Shown piece after piece: positions 35,908-45,708 of a stretch of 64,000 nt of DNA (positions are counted from its first letter, which is position 1; each line of letters starts with the position of its first letter). The notes beneath the pieces are model-generated. The model did not search any database. It saw only the letters and a list, made by a program, of their open reading frames with translations, and had not been told where the DNA came from. The DNA comes from Desulfobacter hydrogenophilus (GTDB lineage Bacteria; Desulfobacterota; Desulfobacteria; Desulfobacterales; Desulfobacteraceae). The stretch is taken from contig NZ_CP036313.1 of the NCBI RefSeq assembly GCF_004319545.1, forward strand, positions 755,501-819,500, read 5' to 3'. The position numbers were made by a program, and so were the translations under genes.

Positions 35908-37317
35908 TTACATATATGAGTATCCGATTCTGGATTCGGTCTGTTTTGCCGTAAGAATTGTATTGACGATATTGTCAAACAATTGCTGGGCCCCTTTGTA
36001 GCCAACGTGCAGGATGCGCGGGCCGCCCACCCGGTCGTGGATGGGAAACCCCACCCTTACCAATGGAATTTTCAGCCGTCTTGCCATGGCATATCCCTTG
36101 GAGTTGCCGATGATAATTTCAGGCCGCAGGTCTTCGGGCATGGCTGCGGCAGTTTCTTCCATGCAGGTAAAATCCATGTCATTCTGGATGACAACCTGGT
36201 CAATGAGGGTTTCGGGCAGGGTATCTTCAAGGGCTTTTTTAAATGTTTTGCTTTTGCCGCCGGATGCGCAGAGCACGGGTATAATACCCACTTCGGCAAG
36301 AAAGCCGGCCATGGACACGACAAAATCCTCTTCGCCGTAAATCAGGGCCCGTTTTTTCGCTACATATTTATTGCCGTCCACATAGGCATCCACCAGCCGC
36401 CATTTCTCTTTTCTATACTTTTCAGGCACGGGCCTGCCCGAAATCTGGGACAGGGTATCCAGAAAACGATCCGTGGCTTTTACCCCGATAGGGATGGGAA
36501 GGCGTGTGCAGGGAACACCAAAGCGTTTGCTTAAAATGTCTCCCGCGGTTTTCTGGCCCATTTCTGCAGTCAGCGCCAGCACGGCACCAAACTCCAGGGT
36601 GTGGACGGCCACATTCATCTTTTCAATGGCCGAAATGGACGTGCCACCTTTCTGGATGGCCTGATATTCCTCCCATGACGGTCCTTCCAGCCGTTCGGAA
36701 TAATCGGGCAGAATGGTGACAGGGGTATGAAAATCCTCAAAAATATCTTTTAAATGCCGCAGATCTTCGTTGGAAAGCATGCCGGGAAACAGATTGATTT
36801 TTTTCTTTTTCTTGGGCCGGTAAACGATTCTCTTGCCCACCGGGTTGAAGCGGTCCACAACAGCGGCCACGGCACCGTGAAATCCGTCCACATGGGTGCC
36901 GCTGTAAGCCGGTGTGGAAACATGGACCAGGGCCGTACCGTTTATATGATTGTCCATGCTGTTTAAAATTAACTGGACATCATCACCAATGGTTTCGGAC
37001 AGGCAGGTGGTGGCGATCCCGATCATGGACGGAGCATACTGGCGTGCCACGTTTTCAATGGCCAGTTTCAGGTTGGCCCCGCCGCCGAATACGGCGGTTT
37101 CCTCGGTGAAGTTGGATGAGGCAATATCCACCGGCTCCTTGAAATGGGAGATCAGGTAGCGCCGCATATAGGTGGAGCACCCCTGGGAGCCGTGAAGCAG
37201 GGGCACACAGCCCTCAATTCCCTGGAACACCAGGGTGGCCCCCAGGGGTGTGCACATTTTGCATGCATTCTGGGTCGCGGTGTATGATGGTGTATCTTTA
37301 TGTTTTTTCAGGGTCAT
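35908..37317 (-). CDS. nifN: Nitrogenase cofactor scaffold NifN
   Basis: The ATG at 37317 overlaps the nifE stop (ATGA) and follows GGAAGGTG; longer frames upstream lie inside nifE. The 469 residues follow NifK-like organisation: NACKMCTPLGATLVFQGIEG, CVPLLHGSQGCSTYMRRY, TTCLSETIGDDVQLILN. It pairs with NifE to form the E2N2 scaffold where NifB-co matures to FeMo-co. Order nifE-nifN-nifB with overlap indicates coupled translation. Confidence 0.93.
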   Translation of the reverse strand: MTLKKHKDTPSYTATQNACKMCTPLGATLVFQGIEGCVPLLHGSQGCSTYMRRYLISHFKEPVDIASSNFTEETAVFGGGANLKLAIENVARQYAPSMIGIATTCLSETIGDDVQLILNSMDNHINGTALVHVSTPAYSGTHVDGFHGAVAAVVDRFNPVGKRIVYRPKKKKKINLFPGMLSNEDLRHLKDIFEDFHTPVTILPDYSERLEGPSWEEYQAIQKGGTSISAIEKMNVAVHTLEFGAVLALTAEMGQKTAGDILSKRFGVPCTRLPIPIGVKATDRFLDTLSQISGRPVPEKYRKEKWRLVDAYVDGNKYVAKKRALIYGEEDFVVSMAGFLAEVGIIPVLCASGGKSKTFKKALEDTLPETLIDQVVIQNDMDFTCMEETAAAMPEDLRPEIIIGNSKGYAMARRLKIPLVRVGFPIHDRVGGPRILHVGYKGAQQLFDNIVNTILTAKQTESRIGYSYM

Positions 37318-38690
37318 ATCGCACCTTCCTTTCCGGCCGGTTTCTGCCGCCTGGGTACAAGATCCCATACCGGGCTTGTAACGGTTCCATGTACTTCTTT
37401 TGCAAAATTGACCATGCCTTCAAATCCCACCAACGGAATTTTGCGTTCATGGTTATGGTCGCAGAACCCGATGCCCATCTTATAGGCAATGGGGCGTTCC
37501 TTAACCCCGCCGATGAACAGGTCTGCGTCCTTTTCAACGGAATACTTGGCCAGCTCCAGCGGGTTTGAGTCGTCTAAAATCACGGTGCCTTCGTTACACA
37601 TCTGCCTGAGCACTTCATAATCTTCCTGGGTACCGGTCTGGGATCCGGCCAGGACCACTTCCATGCCAAGGGTTTTTAATGCCTTGATCATGGAAAATGC
37701 CTTGAACGCGCCGCCTACGTAGATGGCGGCTTTTTTACCTTCAAGGTCTTTTTTCATGGTTTCCAGGCGGGGGACAATGGCCTGGACTTCCTTTCTGATC
37801 ATGTCCTGGGTTTTTTTAAGAATTTCGGGGTTTTTGTCAAAAAACACGGCCACCTGGTACAGGGCATCCGAGGTATCTTCAATGCCGAAATAGGAAACCC
37901 GTATATAAGGGATGCCGTAGTCTTTCTCCATCTGCTTTGCCAGGTGGATAACCGACCCTGAACACTGGACCACGTTCAGGGCGGCATTGCGTGCCTGCTG
38001 GACCTCTTCCACCCGGCCGTCACCTGTAATGACAGAGACCACCTTGACCCCCATGGATTCATAATATTTTTTTATGATCCATGTCTCTCCGCCAATATTA
38101 AATTCACCCAGAATATTGATGGAATCCGGAAGGGTAACCCGGGGGGCCTTATTTCTTTCGATCAGACTGAACAAGGCGTCGCAGGCGGCCTTGTACCCGT
38201 CTTTTTTGGTGCCTTTAAATCCTTCGGAGTGGACAGCGATGACAGGGATACCGGTCTGATCTTCCACCTGGCGGCAGATCGCGTCCACGTCATCACCAAT
38301 AATGCCCACAATGCACGTACAATAGATAAAGGCGGCTTTGGGCGAATATTTTTCAATCAGCTCCAGCAATGCCTTTTTCAGCTTTTTTTCTCCGCCATAG
38401 ATAATATCGGTCTCTGACAGGTCCGTTGAAAAACTCATCCGGTGAAGCTCCGGGCCCGAAGACTGGGCCCCTCTGATATCCCAGGTATAGGAGGCACACC
38501 CGATGGGGCCGTGAATCAGATGCAAGGCATCGGCGATGGGATAAAGCACCACCCTTGAGCCGCAGAATACACAGGCCCGCTGACTGACTGCGCCGGCCAG
38601 ACTCTTGGTTTCACATTCCATCTTAAAGGGCTGGTTACCCTTCTGGTAGATCTGGTTTTCCCGCTGTTTGAGTACCGATATGGAGGTCAT
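37314..38690 (-). CDS. nifE: Nitrogenase cofactor scaffold NifE
   Basis: 458 residues of the NifD-like fold: RACVFCGSRVVLYPIADALH, LIHGPIGCASYTWDIRG, CTCIVGIIGDDVDAICRQVE and NILGEFNIGGETWIIKKYYE. The FeMo-co His/Cys ligand pair of NifD is replaced in the corresponding regions, as expected of NifE. It lies 29 bases after nifK and its stop overlaps nifN. It scaffolds cofactor assembly with NifN. Confidence 0.93.
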   Translation of the reverse strand: MTSISVLKQRENQIYQKGNQPFKMECETKSLAGAVSQRACVFCGSRVVLYPIADALHLIHGPIGCASYTWDIRGAQSSGPELHRMSFSTDLSETDIIYGGEKKLKKALLELIEKYSPKAAFIYCTCIVGIIGDDVDAICRQVEDQTGIPVIAVHSEGFKGTKKDGYKAACDALFSLIERNKAPRVTLPDSINILGEFNIGGETWIIKKYYESMGVKVVSVITGDGRVEEVQQARNAALNVVQCSGSVIHLAKQMEKDYGIPYIRVSYFGIEDTSDALYQVAVFFDKNPEILKKTQDMIRKEVQAIVPRLETMKKDLEGKKAAIYVGGAFKAFSMIKALKTLGMEVVLAGSQTGTQEDYEVLRQMCNEGTVILDDSNPLELAKYSVEKDADLFIGGVKERPIAYKMGIGFCDHNHERKIPLVGFEGMVNFAKEVHGTVTSPVWDLVPRRQKPAGKEGAI

Positions 38691-38719
38691 TTTATTTATC
38701 CTTTACTTACTGCTGTCAT

Positions 38720-40096
38720 TTACTCTACCAGTTCAAAACGTTCTTCCGGTGCATCCCGGTCCGTGCGGTCCATCAGGGCACCCAAAATCTTTTCCAGGAA
38801 ATGCAACCCGCCTTTGTATCCCACGGTGGGAAAGTAGGAGTGACCGACCCGGTCCAGAATGGGGAATCCGTGGCGTACAAACGGAATGTCCTCGTCCCGG
38901 GCAATGTACTTGCCGTAGGTATTGCAGATGAGCAGGTCCACAGGTTCGTTTTTGATCAACTGATGCAGGTGGAACAGGTCGCTTGGACTCTTGACGTTGA
39001 TCTCGTCTCCGAACCGGGCCGTAACTTCCTTGATCCGCTTGGTAAAGGCCTTGCCCGGGGTGCCGGTAACGATGTGAACCGGTTTCATGCCGATGGTCAC
39101 CAGAAATTCGGTCAGGGCGATGACCTGATCCGGGTCTCCGGCAATGGCCACCTTTTTGCCGTACAGGTGGGGCTGCATGTCTGAGATCACATCTAAAAGC
39201 TGGCCGCGTTCCTGGTTAATGGTATCGGGTACCGAGACGCCGGCTGCGGTGCGCAGGGCATCAACAAACCGGTCTGTGGCCAAAAGGCCGATGGGCAGAT
39301 CCTGCACCTGGCAGGGGACCTTGAACTGAGAGTCAATCGCTCTGACCGGATCTGCCGAGGCCCAGGCGCCCAGCCCGATGGAGCCGATACTGTCGCCGAT
39401 ACTCTTCAATTCTTCGATGGAAACGCCGCCCTTGGGGTACATATTGAATTTGCCGGTCATAGGGCCGTTCAAAATACCCGAGGTGTCCGGGAAGAGGATG
39501 GATTCAATGCCCAACATCGCAGCGATCCGCTTCATTTCAGCCATATCCGAAGGCTCCACAAATCCGGGCACAATGTTGACTTTCCCGTTGGATTTGCCGG
39601 TCTTTTCAGCAAGCTGGAGGGCCATAGACTTAACCATGTTGGAAAAACCTGTGACATGGGATCCCACATAGGATGGGGTGGATGTATGGACAACATACTT
39701 GCCTTCGGGGATTGTGCCGTCTTTATAGGCCTTCTTGACAATCTGGTTCACGTCGTCGCCAATGGTTTCCGACAGACAGGTGGTGTGCACCGCAACCACG
39801 TCCGGCTTATACGTGGTGAAGATGGTTAGAAGGGCCTGAAGCAGGTTGGCCTGGCCACCGAATACCGATGCCCCTTCAGTAAAGGAGGAGGTGGCCGCCA
39901 TAATGGGTTCACGGTAATGACGGGTCAGCGCGGACCTGTGATAGGCGCAGCAGCCCTGGGAACCATGACTGTGAGGCAGGCAGCCATGGATCCCTAAGCC
40001 TGCGTACATGGCCCCGATGGGCTGGCAGGTCTTCGCCGGGTTAACAGACAGGACTTTTCTTTCTTTAATCTCTTTGGGTGTATGTCGAAGCAGCAT
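38720..40096 (-). CDS. nifK: Nitrogenase molybdenum-iron protein beta chain NifK
   Basis: 458 residues; AGGAG precedes the ATG. P-cluster ligands lie in IHGCLPHSHGSQGCCAYHR and in VHTTCLSETIGDDVNQIVKK. The N-terminus is short compared with Azotobacter NifK (about 520), a trait of the anaerobe-type nitrogenases. It forms the alpha2-beta2 MoFe protein with NifD. A 254-base gap filled by tandem repeats separates it from nifD, unlike the tight spacing of the other nif genes here. Confidence 0.95.
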   Translation of the reverse strand: MLLRHTPKEIKERKVLSVNPAKTCQPIGAMYAGLGIHGCLPHSHGSQGCCAYHRSALTRHYREPIMAATSSFTEGASVFGGQANLLQALLTIFTTYKPDVVAVHTTCLSETIGDDVNQIVKKAYKDGTIPEGKYVVHTSTPSYVGSHVTGFSNMVKSMALQLAEKTGKSNGKVNIVPGFVEPSDMAEMKRIAAMLGIESILFPDTSGILNGPMTGKFNMYPKGGVSIEELKSIGDSIGSIGLGAWASADPVRAIDSQFKVPCQVQDLPIGLLATDRFVDALRTAAGVSVPDTINQERGQLLDVISDMQPHLYGKKVAIAGDPDQVIALTEFLVTIGMKPVHIVTGTPGKAFTKRIKEVTARFGDEINVKSPSDLFHLHQLIKNEPVDLLICNTYGKYIARDEDIPFVRHGFPILDRVGHSYFPTVGYKGGLHFLEKILGALMDRTDRDAPEERFELVE

Positions 40097-40138
40097 AAGT
40101 TTACTCCTGTTGCTTTTTATCTATGTTTTCAGGTATTT

Positions 40139-40352
40139 TTTATACGAAAGTCTGTGTAACCTACCCAGATCTTTCAACTCTCGTTGTGGGCTGAGTCTGG
40201 GTGTTGATAGACCAGGTCAGCCCATGGCTGTTTTATATGAAAGTCTGGATAAGTTACTCAGATCTTTCAACCTTTGTTGTGGGCTGTGCCTGGGTATTGA
40301 TAAACCAGGTCGGCCCATGGCTGTTATATGAAATCCTTGGCCCATGGCCGTT
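40139..40352 (+). repeat. Tandem array of the two-stem repeat in the nifD-nifK gap
   Basis: Two nearly complete units (about 40139-40235 and 40232-40330) and a shortened third (40328-40352). Each unit has stem 1, ATGAAAG ... CTTTCA, and stem 2, TGGGCTGA-gt-CTGG ... CCAG-g-TCAGCCCA, and ends CATGGCTGTTaTATGAAA, which is also the start of the next unit. The right end supplies the nifD stop codon (TTA on this strand, positions 40351-40353). Unit 2 has TGGGCTG opposite CGGCCCA, so pairing is kept despite base changes. Confidence 0.8.
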
Positions 40353-41982
40353 ATTCCCCAACGAACGTGGCGGACAATTCGGGGTCCTTCTGCCAGGGGG
40401 CTTCCAGGTATTGCCAGATATTGGCATTGAGCATGCGGTCAATTTCTTCAAAAAAGTTTATCGCGCCTTTAAATACCGCGTATGGCCCACCCGTATCATA
40501 GGAGTGGAGCTGTTTCATGGGAATACCGTGCTTCTGAACTGCATATTTTTCCTTGATACCGGCACAGAAGATGTCCGGCTTGTACATGGCGATCAGGGTT
40601 TCTGTTTCGTGATGGCTGATGTCATCAACGATCAGGGAGCCTTTGGTCATTTCAGGGAGCAGACCCTCATACTCTTTAAACGGATACCCCTTTTCTTCCA
40701 GCGCCTGCATCTGTTCCGGGGTCTTTCTGGGGCTGTACAGGTTTTCATCTTTTTCTATGGTCAATTCTTCAATATTTCTGGAATCGGCATCAACCTTGAT
40801 ATCCGGAATGACATGGCGTCCTTCATAATCATCCCTGTGGGCAAATTCGTATCCGGCGGACAGCACCTTCATGCCGATCTCTTTGAACAGTTCCTGGTAG
40901 TGGTGGGCCCGGGAACCACCCACAAACATCATGGCGGTTTTGCCCTCACACCGTTTTTTGACATCTTTGATTTTGGCCTCAACGGGAATCATCTCCTCGG
41001 CAATCACCTCTTCCACCCGGTCAATGAGTTCCTGGTCTTCAAAATAAGCGGCTATTTTACGCAGGCTGCTGGCGGTTGACGTTGGTCCCGTAAAGCTGAT
41101 TTTTATCCAGGGAATGCCGTACTTTGTCTCCAGCATGTCTGCGACGTAGTTAATGGATCTGTGGCACATGACCGCATTGAGATCTGCGGTGTGACAGTTG
41201 GCAAACTGGTCAACGGTGGAATTGCCTGAAAATGTGGAAACAAGGTCAATGCCACACTTATGCAACAATTCGTCAATGATGAACCCGTCGCCGCCGATGT
41301 TGTATTCACCCAGCAAATTAATTTTAAATTTCGCGTCCATGACCGTGTCATTCAAGCCCACAACATGTTTAAAAATGGCGTTGTTGGCAATATGATGGCC
41401 AGCGGACTGGCTCACGCCCTTGTAGCCTTCACAGGAAAATCCAAAAATATTGATGCCAAGCTTTTCCTTCATCTCCCTTGCCACGGCATGGACATCATCG
41501 CCGATCAGACCCACCGGACAGGTGGAAAAGATGGAGATGGCCTTGGGTTTAAAAATGTCATAGGCCTCCTGAATGGCCGCTTTAAGTTTCTTTTCCCCGC
41601 CGAAAACAATGTCTTCGTCCTTCATGTCCGTGGAAAAGCAGTAGGTCATATAATTGTCGGCATCGTCTGATGGGGGACGGGTCTGGTTGCGCCGGGTCAG
41701 CCAGGAATAAAATCCGCAGCCGATGGGGCCATGGGTTAAATTGATGATATCCCGGGTCGGACCCATAATAACGCCTTTGCAGCCGGCATAGCAGCATCCG
41801 CGCTGGGTGATGATGCCCGGAACGGTCCTGACATTGGCGCCTACCTGGAGGCCCTCTTTATCATCGCTTGAAACCGGGGTGATCTGTTTGCCGCGTTTCC
41901 GGGCCACTTTGGGCGGATACTTGGACAGTATTTCTTTTTTTATATCTTCCGGGTTAACGGTATGGGTTCGTTCGCCTGTCAT
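40351..41982 (-). CDS. nifD: Nitrogenase molybdenum-iron protein alpha chain NifD
   Basis: 543 residues. P-cluster cysteines lie in ITQRGCCYAGCKGV, HGPIGCGFYSW and STCPVGLIGDD; FeMo-co ligands are Cys in LNAVMCHRSINYV and His in KQLHSYDTGGPYA. FSCEGYKGVSQSAGHHIAN and YEFAHRDDYEGR are also typical. Length includes the roughly 50-residue insertion seen in clostridial-type NifD. No vnfG/anfG delta gene is present, so this is a molybdenum enzyme. AGGGG precedes the ATG. Its TAA stop falls in the end of the repeat array. Confidence 0.95.
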   Translation of the reverse strand: MTGERTHTVNPEDIKKEILSKYPPKVARKRGKQITPVSSDDKEGLQVGANVRTVPGIITQRGCCYAGCKGVIMGPTRDIINLTHGPIGCGFYSWLTRRNQTRPPSDDADNYMTYCFSTDMKDEDIVFGGEKKLKAAIQEAYDIFKPKAISIFSTCPVGLIGDDVHAVAREMKEKLGINIFGFSCEGYKGVSQSAGHHIANNAIFKHVVGLNDTVMDAKFKINLLGEYNIGGDGFIIDELLHKCGIDLVSTFSGNSTVDQFANCHTADLNAVMCHRSINYVADMLETKYGIPWIKISFTGPTSTASSLRKIAAYFEDQELIDRVEEVIAEEMIPVEAKIKDVKKRCEGKTAMMFVGGSRAHHYQELFKEIGMKVLSAGYEFAHRDDYEGRHVIPDIKVDADSRNIEELTIEKDENLYSPRKTPEQMQALEEKGYPFKEYEGLLPEMTKGSLIVDDISHHETETLIAMYKPDIFCAGIKEKYAVQKHGIPMKQLHSYDTGGPYAVFKGAINFFEEIDRMLNANIWQYLEAPWQKDPELSATFVGE

Positions 41983-42020
41983 ATGTTTATACCCCTATCT
42001 TTTCTCTCATGTTATTTTAC

Positions 42021-42401
42021 TTAAAATTCGTCAAGAACGGCATCTCCGCTTTCAGATGTCCTCACGGAGATGGAGTCGTCGGTGGGCATGACCCATATGA
42101 CCCCGTCTCCTGTTTTTCCGGTTTGGTTGGCGTCTATAATGGTGTCTACGGTTTTTTGAACCAGTTTGTCCGGCACAACCACAAAGATGGCCCGCTTGGG
42201 CTGGAGGCCGTCGCTCTGGCCCAGCTGGGCAATGGCCTCTTCATGCCCCTCTTGCGCACCCTTAAGCAGCTCCATGCTCACCAGGGCTTTGCCGCGTCCC
42301 AGACACTCCTGGGCGGTCATGGAAGAAACACCCGCGCCAATCAAGGCCTTTTTGGTCGCATTGATCTTGTTCATGCGAACAATAGCCATGATCTCTTTCA
42401 T
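42021..42401 (-). CDS. nifI2: Nitrogenase PII-like regulator NifI2
   Basis: 126 residues of the PII fold with the extended T-loop of the NifI2 group (QLGQSDGLQPKRAIFVVVPD) and a B-loop ANQTGKTGDGVIWVMP. The start overlaps the nifI1 stop by 4 bases. With NifI1 it forms a complex that binds the MoFe protein and blocks electron transfer when ammonium is present; 2-oxoglutarate relieves this. Confidence 0.92.
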   Translation of the reverse strand: MKEIMAIVRMNKINATKKALIGAGVSSMTAQECLGRGKALVSMELLKGAQEGHEEAIAQLGQSDGLQPKRAIFVVVPDKLVQKTVDTIIDANQTGKTGDGVIWVMPTDDSISVRTSESGDAVLDEF

Positions 42402-42757
42402 GATGCCACCGCCAGGTCTTCATCAAGGTCTATGTCTTTTTTGCCTGAGCTGATGGTATAAGACTCAATGATCGGAGAGATAAAAATCTTGCCGTCGCCA
42501 AAGGCGCCTTTCTCACCGGTCTTTGCGGTTTGTAAAATGGTTTTAAGGACAAAATCACGATCTTTTTCATCGATAACCGATAAAAGCATCTCCTTGGGAA
42601 TTTCGTCATAGGTGATTTCACCGATTTTGATTCCCCGCTGTTTTCCACGTCCGGCCACACTCATCCGGGTGACCGCCGGATATCCTGATTCCATGAGGGC
42701 GGCCATGACTGCGTTAACTTTTTCAGGGCGAACGATGGCTTTAATCATTACTTTCAT
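42398..42757 (-). CDS. nifI1: Nitrogenase PII-like regulator NifI1
   Basis: 119 residues: MIKAIVRPEKVNAVMAALME, SVAGRGKQRGIKIGEITYDE (NifI1 T-loop) and the B-loop TAKTGEKGAFGDGKIFISPI. It lies between nifH and nifD, the position known from methanogens, clostridia and sulfate reducers, where post-translational control is by NifI1/NifI2 rather than only by NifH ADP-ribosylation. Confidence 0.92.
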   Translation of the reverse strand: MKVMIKAIVRPEKVNAVMAALMESGYPAVTRMSVAGRGKQRGIKIGEITYDEIPKEMLLSVIDEKDRDFVLKTILQTAKTGEKGAFGDGKIFISPIIESYTISSGKKDIDLDEDLAVAS

Positions 42758-42789
42758 TTAAATATTCCTTATGGTTCTTAGGTTTTTGG

Positions 42790-43629
<840 letters not shown>

Positions 43630-43699
43630 TTAATTAAGCGTTCGTTGTTTTTAGTTTTAACAGGCAAAGAACCTGTCCGTTGTCGTAATGCCAGTAACT

Positions 43700-43714
43700 G
43701 CAACGGACGTTCCA
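43700..43714 (-). promoter_or_regulatory. Sigma-54-type (-24/-12) promoter of nifH
   Basis: On the minus strand TGGAACGTCCGTTGC gives GG and GC separated by 10 bases, matching the -24/-12 consensus TGGCAC-N5-TTGC. The -12 element lies about 86 bases before the nifH start codon. It implies an enhancer-binding activator, which is not encoded in this window. Confidence 0.75.
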
Positions 43715-43825
43715 TCGTGATTTGGGATGAACTGCAAAAAGATCTAACTTGTTTGAATTACAAATTGATTTAAATAAAAAAATTTTTTTATTTATGTGCG
43801 CCGAGTTTAGACAGGGGTATATATA

Positions 43826-43862
43826 TTACAAATACGAAACATATATCGATTCAAATATGTAA
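43826..43862. promoter_or_regulatory. Paired TACAAAT boxes upstream of the nifH promoter
   Basis: TTACAAATACGAAA (43826-43839) and TCAAATATGTAA (43851-43862) face each other inside a larger dyad ATATTACA ... TGTAATAT. They resemble the boxes upstream of modA1 and the glutamate synthase genes. The location about 110-150 bases upstream of the promoter would suit an activator or enhancer site. Confidence 0.45.
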
Positions 43863-44074
43863 TATTTTATCAATAGATTGATTATTCTTCATAAGACTGA
43901 TCTTTACCGGGTGTTAAAAGGGGGGTGTTGGAAAATTTTAATGAGAACGAACAGGATGTTAGCTATTAGAGCACTTTTAATCTGGCTATAATTAAAGACT
44001 CCAAAAGTGTAAGTTTTTAATTTATTTTTTTTTGCTGACGGATATGTGAAGAATATCTTCTGATTTAAGGTGTT

Positions 44075-44170
44075 TTTATAAGAGAATTTGTGCAACCCAC
44101 ACAGATCTTTTAACTTTTTCTGTGGGCTGAGCCACGGTGAGAAGCCAGGTCAACCCACACGCTTGTTATA
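44075..44170 (+). repeat. Two-stem repeat, single copy, at the 3' end of the GNAT gene
   Basis: Stem 1 is reduced (AAGA ... TCTT). Stem 2 is TGTGGG-c-TGA ... TCA-a-CCCACA, with base changes on both arms relative to the nifD-nifK copies, so pairing is conserved. The right end GCTTGTTATA provides the TAA stop of the GNAT gene (44166-44168). Confidence 0.7.
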
Positions 44171-44639
44171 GGCGTTCTTGATCCAGGGATTTGACCAGAC
44201 AGATCAATGAGGTGCGTTTCCACGCGTCTTTATTATAAAAATCAAGACAGTCCTTGTCGTCTTTGTCTGCAAGCAGAGAGATGGATTTTATCCCCTTATT
44301 TACAGCCCAGCCTTCGATGGCAGACAGCAGAAGGGTTGATAGTCCTTTCTTCTTGTATGCACGATCCACAATTAGATCACTTACCACCGCATTGAGATTA
44401 CCCTGGACCATTGAAATTTGAGCTTGGGCCGAACACAAGCCTACAATTGTGTCATTCATCCACGCCACCTTCACAGCCCTGTGTTTCCCGCAGCCGTCCA
44501 GCATCAGTCGCAGACCCCGGGCCTGGACCTGGACACCGGGATTAAATTTAAAATCCTGTTCTGTTGCAAACTGCTGGGTCAGCAGAGGCAACATCTGATC
44601 AATATCGATAGGGCGTGCATCTTTAATGATAATTTCCAT
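44166..44639 (-). CDS. GNAT family N-acetyltransferase
   Basis: 157 residues with the acetyl-CoA-binding V/I-x-x-x-x-[RQ]xxGx[GA] region modified to LIVDRAYKKKGLSTLLLSAI and preceded by NLNAVVSDLIVD. The C-terminal SISLLADKDDKDCLDFYNK is typical of GNAT fold beta-6/7. The substrate is unknown. It lies 11 bases downstream of modC of the second molybdate operon, so it may be co-transcribed with it. Confidence 0.8.
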   Translation of the reverse strand: MEIIIKDARPIDIDQMLPLLTQQFATEQDFKFNPGVQVQARGLRLMLDGCGKHRAVKVAWMNDTIVGLCSAQAQISMVQGNLNAVVSDLIVDRAYKKKGLSTLLLSAIEGWAVNKGIKSISLLADKDDKDCLDFYNKDAWKRTSLICLVKSLDQERL

Positions 44640-44650
44640 AACTTTTTTCC

Positions 44651-45706
44651 TTAGAATATTTTCTTGAATGCCGATGCCTTTATTGCCGCCACCACCATCG
44701 CGCCTTCTTCAATCCCCAACTCACGCACAGATTCGGAAACGATCTGGGCAATCAGATGTTCATTACCACAGGCAAGCCCCACACGCACACGATTTCCGCT
44801 GCTATAAATATCGGTCACAGTACATTGCAAAAGGTTTCTGGCACTTGTTGCCTCGGGATGCCGCTTGAAAAGAAGAATGTCCCGGGAATCGAGCTCAAAA
44901 AGATTTTCTTCACCCTCTGCCGGTTCAGTGAGAATGAAATTGATATGCCCCCACTTATAACGAAACAGATCCTTACAGGGTGTGGCACCACCCAGATTAA
45001 TCAAGTTGACATAACTTTCAAGACCGCTGCCCCACGATTTTCTCACCAGTTCCTCAGCCGCACTGTGCCGCTGAATACGGCCCTTTTGGATCACAAAAAC
45101 CTCATCGGTCATCATCCGCATCTCCAGCACCGAATGGCTGATGAAAATCATGGGAATGCCGTAATTGTTGAAGACATTTTTCAAATACGGAATAATCTGA
45201 AATTTATGCCCCTCATCCAAAGCCGAAAGCGGTTCATCCATCAAAATAAGCCGAGGATTTGACAGAACCGTCCTTGCCAGGGCAATACGCTGCCGTTCCC
45301 CGCCTGACAGGGTGGAAACATCCCTGGACAAAAGCTGCGTAATACCAAGAACCTTAAAAAGGCCTTCGGGATCAATCTGTCTATTTTCGAGTTTGATCCG
45401 TTTATATCCATAGAAGAGATTTTTTTTAACGCTCATATGGGGGAATAGATGGGCATGCTGAAACACAACACCGATGTTGCGCTGATTCGGCTTCAAATTA
45501 ATCTTTCTCTTTGCATCAAAAAGAACGGTATCACCCAATCGAATAAAACCGCTGTCCGGCAGTTCCAGGCCGGACAGCAGATTCATAATCGTTGATTTTC
45601 CGCTTCCTGACGGACCGAAAATCCCCGTCCTTGGTGAGGAGAGACTGAAGGCCACATCAAGGGTGAAATCCTTGAAACTTTTTTTTAACTCAACATCTAA
45701 CTGCAC
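44651..45706 (-). CDS. modC: Molybdate ABC transporter ATPase ModC (second operon)
   Basis: 351 residues: Walker A GPSGSGKSTIMNLLSGLEL, Q-loop VVFQHAHLFPHMSVKKNLFY, signature LSGGERQRIALARTVL, Walker B LILMDEPLSALD, and a C-terminal Mop/TOBE domain (LLQCTVTDIYSSGNRVRVGL) that binds molybdate. This is the standard ModC length and layout. It follows modB by 2 bases. Confidence 0.92.
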   Translation of the reverse strand: MQLDVELKKSFKDFTLDVAFSLSSPRTGIFGPSGSGKSTIMNLLSGLELPDSGFIRLGDTVLFDAKRKINLKPNQRNIGVVFQHAHLFPHMSVKKNLFYGYKRIKLENRQIDPEGLFKVLGITQLLSRDVSTLSGGERQRIALARTVLSNPRLILMDEPLSALDEGHKFQIIPYLKNVFNNYGIPMIFISHSVLEMRMMTDEVFVIQKGRIQRHSAAEELVRKSWGSGLESYVNLINLGGATPCKDLFRYKWGHINFILTEPAEGEENLFELDSRDILLFKRHPEATSARNLLQCTVTDIYSSGNRVRVGLACGNEHLIAQIVSESVRELGIEEGAMVVAAIKASAFKKIF

Positions 45707-45708
45707 TG

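Noticed and set aside
40201..41079. Plus-strand open frame of 292 codons opposite nifD and the repeat array
   Set aside because: It is antisense to well-supported nifD sequence, has no ribosome site and no recognisable domain; it is a by-product of codon usage in nifD.
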